Source of the DNA: SVTX01 sp045638125
GTDB taxonomy: Bacteria; Bacillota; Clostridia; Oscillospirales; CAG-272
Direction of reading: 5' to 3'
Assembly: GCA_045638125.1 (NCBI GenBank)
Contig: JAZUAS010000038.1
Span: 1-19,600 of the forward strand
DNA: 19,600 nt
Shown: positions 14,875 to 19,600 of the stretch, one piece after another
Numbering within the stretch: the first letter of the stretch is position 1
Layout: the number at the start of each line of letters is the position of its first letter
Translations under genes and position numbers: made by a program
Notes under the pieces: generated by a model
Database searches by the model: none
Told to the model about the DNA's origin: nothing
What the model saw: only the letters and a program-made list of their open reading frames with translations

Positions 14875-15178
14875 ACATTTTACCAAGTTAAAGTGCTAAA
14901 CCAATGAAGAAGTGTAAGTAAGCAGACCTCTTTTTGCACAGAGAGCCGCAGGTGGTGAGATTGCGGCGAAAAACGTTTTGCCGAATGGACTTCCGAGGGC
15001 AAACTGAAAGGAGCAGGCAACTGCGCCGAGTATGCAAGACGGAGATGGCGCTCCGTGACCAAAAGCCAACGTATAGCGATTTTTCGCCGTATGAAAGTGG
15101 ATGTTTTACATCAAGCAGGGTGGCACCGCAGGAATTTTTGATCCTGTCCCGGCAATTAGCAGGGATGGGGATTTTTTG
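14875..15178 (+). ncRNA. T-box leader, tryptophan specifier (UGG)
   Basis: The leader holds the diagnostic T-box AGGGTGGCACCGCAG (15117-15131), whose UGGC would pair with the GCCA end of uncharged tRNA-Trp. Stem I features are visible: AGAGAGCCGCA...TGCGGC (14941-14967) with the GGTGGTGAGA terminal region, then GAA-TGG-ACTTCCGAG with the specifier codon TGG at 14986-14988. A hairpin, ACGGAG-ATGGCG-CTCCGT (15039-15056), fits stem III. When tRNA-Trp is uncharged the antiterminator should form and trpB be expressed. Reading the specifier from the conserved GAA...AC context is inference but agrees with the downstream gene. Confidence 0.93.
15141..15178 (+). terminator. T-box-controlled intrinsic terminator
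   Basis: ATCCTGTCCC (15141-15150) pairs with GGGATGGGGAT (15162-15172), with a small bulge, and is followed by a T-run (15172-15177). Its 5' strand lies just behind the T-box, as needed for the switch with the antiterminator. Confidence 0.87.
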
Positions 15179-15229
15179 TTTTATGCCCTCCCTAAAACAC
15201 CACAAATTTTGAGAAAAGAGGCAAAAACC

Positions 15230-16603
15230 ATGGCACAAGAGAAGAACATTCCCTACAAGATTTATATCGACGAGAGCGAGATGCCCAAGGCTTGGTACAA
15301 TCTTCGCGCAGATATGAAGAACAAGCCCGCTCCTCTGCTCGACCCCGCAACACACGAGCCGATGTCCGCCGAGGACCTCTCGGGCGTATTCTGCGAGGAG
15401 CTTATCAAGCAGGAGCTTGACGATACAACCGCATATTACGATATCCCCGAGGAGATCCGCAGCTTTTACAAGATGTACCGCCCTGCCCCTCTGGTAAGAG
15501 CCTACTGTCTTGAGGAAAAGCTCAAGACCCCCGCAAAGATTTACTACAAATTTGAGGGCAATAACACAAGCGGCAGCCACAAGCTCAACTCCGCTATCGC
15601 GCAGGCTTACTATGCTAAAAAGCAGGGCTTGACGGGAGTTACCACCGAGACAGGAGCCGGTCAGTGGGGTACTGCCCTTTCTATGGCATGCTCATATTTC
15701 GGACTTGATTGCAAGGTCTACATGGTAAAATGCTCCTACGAGCTCAAACCCCACCGCCGCGAGGTTATGAGAACCTACGGTGCCAGCGTCACCCCCTCCC
15801 CCTCCACCGAGACCGAGGCAGGTCGCAAGATCCTCGCCGAGCATCCCGGCACGGGCGGAAGCTTGGGCTGCGCCATTTCCGAGGCGGTTGAAAAGGCATC
15901 AAATACCGAGGGGTATCGCTACGTTCTCGGAAGCGTACTCAATCAAGTAATGCTCCATCAGTCTATCATCGGTCTTGAAACCAAGATCGCTCTTGACAAA
16001 TACGGCATCAAGCCCGACGTAATTATCGGCTGCGCAGGCGGCGGCTCTAATCTCGGAGGTCTAATCGCCCCCTTTATGGGCGAGAAGATCAAGGGCGAAG
16101 CCGACTATCGCATTATCGCGGTCGAACCCGAGGGCTGCCCCAGCTTTACACGCGGAAAGTATGCTTACGATTACTGCGACACCGGTATGATCTGCCCACT
16201 CTCCAAGATGTACACTCTCGGCTCTAACTTCATGCCCGCCGCCACTCACGCAGGCGGACTTCGCTACCACGGTATGAACAGCACGCTCTCCCAGCTTTAT
16301 GCCGACGGACTTATGGAAGCAACAACGGTCAAGCAGACCGAGGTCTTTGCGGCGGCAGAGGAATTTGCTCGCGTTGAGGGTATTCTTCCCGCTCCCGAAT
16401 CGAGCCACGCTATCAAGGTCGCTCTGGATATAGCAAAAGAGTGCCGAGAGACAGGTGAAGAAAAGACCATCGTATTCGGTCTTACCGGCACAGGATATTT
16501 CGATATGATGTCCTATGAAAAGTTCCACAACGGAGTGCTTCAAGACTACCGTCCCACCGACGAGGAGATCGCCACCGCTCTCGAGAGACTTCCCGAGGTA
16601 TAA
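15230..16603 (+). CDS. trpB: tryptophan synthase beta chain, TrpB2 type
   Basis: The 457-residue PLP enzyme joins indole and L-serine to give L-tryptophan in the cytoplasm. The PLP lysine is K118 in GSHKLNSA; VTTETGAGQWG carries the catalytic Glu region, and GCAGGGSNLGG binds the phosphate. The length and motifs such as KCSYELKPHRREVMRTYGA mark the TrpB2 (TrpB-like, TIGR01415) branch rather than the shorter TrpB1 that pairs with TrpA. The ATG at 15230 follows AGAGG by 8-9 bases; the frame is open further up but only through the T-box. No trpA or other trp gene follows: the unit ends with the hairpin at 16636-16661. The stand-alone state fits indole salvage or a distant trpA. Regulation is by tRNA-Trp through the leader. 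Confidence 0.95.
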   Translation: MAQEKNIPYKIYIDESEMPKAWYNLRADMKNKPAPLLDPATHEPMSAEDLSGVFCEELIKQELDDTTAYYDIPEEIRSFYKMYRPAPLVRAYCLEEKLKTPAKIYYKFEGNNTSGSHKLNSAIAQAYYAKKQGLTGVTTETGAGQWGTALSMACSYFGLDCKVYMVKCSYELKPHRREVMRTYGASVTPSPSTETEAGRKILAEHPGTGGSLGCAISEAVEKASNTEGYRYVLGSVLNQVMLHQSIIGLETKIALDKYGIKPDVIIGCAGGGSNLGGLIAPFMGEKIKGEADYRIIAVEPEGCPSFTRGKYAYDYCDTGMICPLSKMYTLGSNFMPAATHAGGLRYHGMNSTLSQLYADGLMEATTVKQTEVFAAAEEFARVEGILPAPESSHAIKVALDIAKECRETGEEKTIVFGLTGTGYFDMMSYEKFHNGVLQDYRPTDEEIATALERLPEV

Positions 16604-16635
16604 TAGACACGTTCCACCTTCAAAAAAACAGAAAC

Positions 16636-16661
16636 AGCCGTCACTGTATTTAGTGGCGGCT
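16636..16661 (+). terminator. hairpin terminator after trpB
   Basis: AGCCGTCACT (16636-16645) pairs with AGTGGCGGCT (16652-16661) over a 6-base loop, with one G-T pair. The following ACACTATTTTA is a weak T-tract, so some read-through toward the AraC-type gene is possible. Confidence 0.65.
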
Positions 16662-16707
16662 ACACTATTTTAGCAAATTAAGTCGAGAATTTTCTTTCAG
16701 ATTGTTC

Positions 16708-16713
16708 TATAAT
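16708..16713 (+). promoter_or_regulatory. possible -10 box of the AraC-type gene
   Basis: TATAAT lies 26 bases before the GTG start. No good -35 is found 16-18 bases upstream, so the promoter is either weak or activator-dependent. Confidence 0.4.
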
Positions 16714-16739
16714 ATATTAGCACAAGGAGGTGAACGAAA

Positions 16740-17615
16740 GTGGATGAGCATATAGAAGCGGTTCAAAAAATGCAGGATTACATTGCATCGCATCTTGATA
16801 AAAATATTACTATGGCTGATCTCGCACAGGTATCACAGTATTCTCCGTGGTACTCGTATAGGCTTTTTGTAATTCTGCTCAACACGACACCGGCAGTATA
16901 CATAAGGCGCCTTAAACTGTCTGAATCCGCGCTCCGATTGCGAGATGAAAAGGTAAAGATCATTGACGTTGCCGGTGATTTTGGATTTGAGAGCGTAGAT
17001 GGCTATCAGCGAGCGTTTTACAAGGAGTTTGGATGTAATCCTTATGAGTATTCTATGTGTCCTACTCCAATCTATCTGTTCAAGCCTTACGGTGTAAAAT
17101 ATGCAAGCAGAAAGGAACAGAAAGAAATGAGTAAAGTTAAAAGCGTTTTTGTGCAAGTAGTTGAGAAGCCCGGAAGAAACGTTATTATCAAGCGCGGCAA
17201 GACCGCAAAGCATTATTTTGAATATTGCGAGGAGGTAGGCTGTGACGTATGGGGACTTCTTTGCAGCATTAAATCTATCAGCGGAGAGCCTGTTTGTCTT
17301 TGGCTTCCCACGCAGTACATTCTTCCCGACACGTCTGAATACGTGCAGGGCGTTGAGGTAGCAACCGACTATTCGGGCAAAATTCCCGACGGTTTTGACG
17401 TAATCAAGCTGCCACAATGCAAGTATCTTATGTTCCGCGGCGAACCCTTTGAAGAGGAAAACTTTGAAGATGCGATCAGAGAAGTTTGGGAAGCTATCGA
17501 AAAATACGACCCCAACCTCATCGGCTATGCTTGGGATAAATCCAATCCCCGCATTCAGCTTGAGCCCATCGGAACAAGAGGATATATCGAACTGCTTCCC
17601 ATAAAAGAAATTTAA
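16740..17615 (+). CDS. AraC-family regulator with GyrI-like effector domain
   Basis: The 291-residue product has an N-terminal AraC DNA-binding domain (about residues 1-105). Its first helix-turn-helix is ITMADLAQVSQYSPWYSYRLF; the second contains KIIDVAGDFGFESVDGYQRAFYKEFGCNPYEY, the classic AraC signature. From about residue 125 to the end is a GyrI-like ligand-binding domain, as in Rob/SoxS-like effector-sensing regulators. It begins VFVQVVEKPGRNVIIKRG and ends RGYIELLPIKEI. The start is a GTG at 16740 with a strong AAGGAGG nine bases upstream; no in-frame ATG fits. It lies between convergent neighbours and is transcribed alone, ending at the shared terminator 17641-17671. The ligand and targets are unknown; such proteins often respond to amphipathic compounds. 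Confidence 0.93.
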   Translation: MDEHIEAVQKMQDYIASHLDKNITMADLAQVSQYSPWYSYRLFVILLNTTPAVYIRRLKLSESALRLRDEKVKIIDVAGDFGFESVDGYQRAFYKEFGCNPYEYSMCPTPIYLFKPYGVKYASRKEQKEMSKVKSVFVQVVEKPGRNVIIKRGKTAKHYFEYCEEVGCDVWGLLCSIKSISGEPVCLWLPTQYILPDTSEYVQGVEVATDYSGKIPDGFDVIKLPQCKYLMFRGEPFEEENFEDAIREVWEAIEKYDPNLIGYAWDKSNPRIQLEPIGTRGYIELLPIKEI

Positions 17616-17640
17616 CAAGTTCCAATTTGTCGAAAACATT

Positions 17641-17671
17641 AAAGCCTCCCTTGTATAAAGGGAGGCTTTTC
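17641..17671. terminator. bidirectional terminator between the AraC-type and kinase genes
   Basis: AAAGCCTCCC pairs with GGGAGGCTTT over an 8-base loop, with A-run on the left and TTTTC on the right. It serves the convergent AraC-type gene (plus) and the kinase operon (minus). Confidence 0.9.
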
Positions 17672-17694
17672 ATTATTTCTAAAAATTAGTGTTT

Positions 17695-18660
17695 TCAAAA
17701 TTCTATGTTCATTTCTCTTAACATAGCGTCGATCTCGCATTCACTCACCATACCGCCGATAGAATCGGGGGCGGCAAGGGACGCGGTTGCGGCCTTTGAA
17801 GCAATAGTGAGTATTCCCATTTCGTCAAGTCCTCGGTAGATGCCGATCAAAGCTCCTGCGCAGAACGCGTCGCCCGCACCTGTTTTGCCCTTGATGTAGC
17901 CCTTTGGCAGTTCCCACGAGGGAAGCTCGAAAAATCCGTTTTCAGAGAGACAAACTCCGGTCTCGGGCATGTGAATTATGACCCTTTCGCTGACACCCAT
18001 ATCCTTGATCGCACGAGCGATGCTTTCGAGATTTTCACGGCAGGGCTCGATACCTGCGATCATTCCCGCTTCAAGCTCGTTGATGATCACGTTATCGGTG
18101 TACTTGAGACAGTCTTTGACTATGTCATAACGGTCACTGTTTTCGCTGACCAAGTCGATAGAGGTCTTAATTCCCCTCTCCTGCGCCGCCTTGAGAATTT
18201 TCTCTCCGTCACCGCCGTCAACCTTATCAAGGAGCAAAAAGTAGCCAAGATGAAGCATTTTTGCATCCAGTTTGTCAAAGTCGACGTCATCAAATCCGAA
18301 ATCTGCGCACGCGCCGGGGTAGGTGAAGAAGGTTCTCTGCCCACCAACGATGCTCATAACGTCGGTAAAGCTTGTAGGAAGCTCTCCCTTTACCATAAGA
18401 GACGTGTCAACGCCGTTTTCCTCAAGCGCTTTCAACAAGAAGTCACCGTCGCCGTCGTTGCCGATCTTTCCGACTGCCTTGACGGGAATGGTGGGATCAA
18501 CTCGCTTGATATCGATGCCGGTATTAGGTACACAACCGCCAACAGCGCGGGATACGGACAAAATCTTTGTCAATTCGCCCGATGCGGGATATGCCGATAT
18601 CTGATTGATCTTATCAAGGAGAATCGTTCCCGCAATGGCGATACCCGTTTTCTCAGTCAT
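17695..18660 (-). CDS. PfkB/ribokinase-family sugar kinase
   Basis: The 321-residue product phosphorylates a sugar or sugar derivative with ATP. The N-terminal glycine-rich region (VSRAVGGCVPNTGIDIKRV), VGKIGNDGDGDFLLKALEENG and the C-terminal signature GKTGAGDAFCAGAL are typical of PfkB kinases. D264 in that signature is the catalytic base. Substrate residues do not let me name the sugar. The ATG at 18658-18660 is chosen because GGAG lies 10 bases upstream. The upstream gene's TAA ends just one base before the ATG, so the two are translationally coupled. Since that neighbour is a NagB-like sugar-phosphate isomerase, both probably act on the same sugar. It ends at the bidirectional terminator 17641-17671. 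Confidence 0.9.
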   Translation of the reverse strand: MTEKTGIAIAGTILLDKINQISAYPASGELTKILSVSRAVGGCVPNTGIDIKRVDPTIPVKAVGKIGNDGDGDFLLKALEENGVDTSLMVKGELPTSFTDVMSIVGGQRTFFTYPGACADFGFDDVDFDKLDAKMLHLGYFLLLDKVDGGDGEKILKAAQERGIKTSIDLVSENSDRYDIVKDCLKYTDNVIINELEAGMIAGIEPCRENLESIARAIKDMGVSERVIIHMPETGVCLSENGFFELPSWELPKGYIKGKTGAGDAFCAGALIGIYRGLDEMGILTIASKAATASLAAPDSIGGMVSECEIDAMLREMNIEF

Positions 18661-18661
18661 A

Positions 18662-19600
18662 TTAGTTGCACTCCGCAACAAGGGGACCTGCAAGCTCGTC
18701 AAGGAAGAAGAGCTTACCCTTGATGGTGGGGATATAGGAGCTGGTGATCCAAGGAGTCTTGCCATAGCGGAGGGTCATCCAAAGGGAAAGTCCCTGCCAC
18801 TGCATACCTCTGCCGAGTGTACCGTCTGCTCCGCCGATTGCATAGTCTGCCTGGAGGAAGATGCCGGGGCCTATTGTGTTAGCGCGGCAAGGAACGAGAG
18901 TGGTTCTCGACTTAAAGCTGGTCAGAGCGTTCTGCTCAACGGTGAGAGGATGGATCTTAGCGCCGATACGGTAAGGTGCCTTTTCCCACTCTGCAGCGGT
19001 CTCGTAGTCTGCCGCAAAGGTAGGCTCCCAGAATGCGATATGGCACATTCTGCCGATACCGTAAACGAGAACGAGCTTCGCGCCCTCCGCCTTGAGAGCC
19101 GCGATCTTCTCGGGATATGTAGGAAGATTTGCCTTGGTAGCAAAGTTTCACTGGTTTGCGGGAACGGTCAACTCGCCAAGGGGATTGAAGAGTGCCTGCT
19201 CCATAGCGTACTGGAAGGAGCGGGAGTTGTCGGGGGAAAGCGTGTTGCCATCGCCGTCTGGCCACTCATCCATATTGAAGGTATAAACGTGCTCGCAGGA
19301 AACGTTCCAAGCCTTGAGGAAGTAAACGACCCACTTATACATACCCATAGGGCCAACGGGGAGGATGAACGCGATCTTCTCGCCCTTTTCCTTTGCTTCC
19401 TTGATCTTGAGAGCGATCTCATGACCCATGTAGGTCTCGAATTCGGTGAGGTTACCACACTTGATGGGGGTAAACTCGGGGTTCCAGAAGTCCTGAGGGT
19501 CGCAAACTGTTTCGGGTGCGCCTACGCACGCGTCGATCTTTGCAAAATCCCAACCTGCGGGAAGTCGGATCGTAGCCATGTCGTTCTGTGAGCCAAGGAG
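18662..19600 (-). CDS. NagB-like sugar-phosphate isomerase/deaminase, 5' partial, interrupted by in-frame TGA
   Basis: The frame is open from the right edge (19600), so the true start is probably outside; the first ATG inside (19577-19579) has no ribosome site. About 312 codons are visible. TFNMDEWPDGDGN matches the NagB NMDEY motif, and YGIGRMCHIAFWEP matches G-I-G-x-D-G-HIAFNEP of glucosamine-6-phosphate deaminase. The catalytic His and Glu remain, but the motif Asp is replaced by Met, so the reaction may differ. At 19148-19150 a TGA interrupts the frame between VPANQ and NFATKANLPTYP; both sides keep the same frame and family similarity. Other genes here use TGA as a normal stop, so code reassignment is unlikely. 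A nonsense mutation, a base error (TGG or CGA read as TGA) or, less likely, recoding are the options. It is coupled to the sugar kinase gene. Confidence 0.8.

Noticed and set aside
18605..19591. A 328-codon plus-strand frame
   Set aside because: It is antisense to the NagB-like gene and lacks start signals. It stays open across the in-frame TGA only because that codon reads as TCA on this strand.
18662..19600. TGA read as tryptophan throughout the genome
   Set aside because: Several intact genes here, such as the ABC ATPase, end at TGA with a ribosome site and start codon right behind it, which requires TGA to be a stop.

Overview
The window looks like chromosomal DNA of an anaerobic Clostridia-type Bacillota (Firmicutes). 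The evidence is strong AGGAGG-type ribosome sites, near-consensus sigma-A promoters with 17-bp spacers, a tryptophan T-box leader, a DUF6809-type small protein, and a lipoprotein with tandem bacterial Ig-like repeats. I cannot name a genus. All gene names are family-level calls made by reading the sequence; no database search was run.

Layout: (a) 1-2100, minus strand: the 5' end of an unknown gene behind an unusual set of G-rich direct repeats, a seven-TM membrane-bound LuxR-type regulator, a 42-bp tandem repeat, and a DUF6809-like small protein. (b) 2100-3840: a mobile-element scar zone. Three fragments of the 3' half of a tRNA-Pro(UGG) gene lie in direct orientation. The first two bracket a 1.2-kb segment holding a CPBP-like membrane protein and a truncated integrase-arm-like fragment. 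The second and third lie in a 164-bp-offset tandem duplication carrying terminator hairpins and a palindrome. A strong promoter followed by a 28-codon ORF precedes the first fragment. (c) 3838-5208: a COG2509-type FAD-dependent oxidoreductase with its own promoter.

(d) 5460-14461, minus strand: a five-gene operon. It has one consensus promoter, a structured leader of about 150 nt, a YwaF/TMEM164-like membrane protein, an ABC ATPase, an ABC-2-like permease, a membrane-anchored Ig-like protein, a 1294-residue Ig-repeat lipoprotein, and a strong terminator. This is the best candidate for an undescribed system: an exporter genetically tied to two surface Ig-fold proteins and an uncharacterised polytopic protein.

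(e) 14840-16661, plus strand: a T-box leader with a UGG (Trp) specifier controlling a stand-alone TrpB2-type tryptophan synthase beta chain. (f) 16740-17615: an AraC-type regulator with a GyrI-like C-terminal domain. (g) 17641-19600, minus strand: a PfkB-family sugar kinase, preceded in the same operon by a NagB-like sugar-phosphate isomerase/deaminase. The NagB-like reading frame is interrupted by an in-frame TGA and has lost a catalytic Asp. The two probably act in one sugar or amino-sugar pathway.
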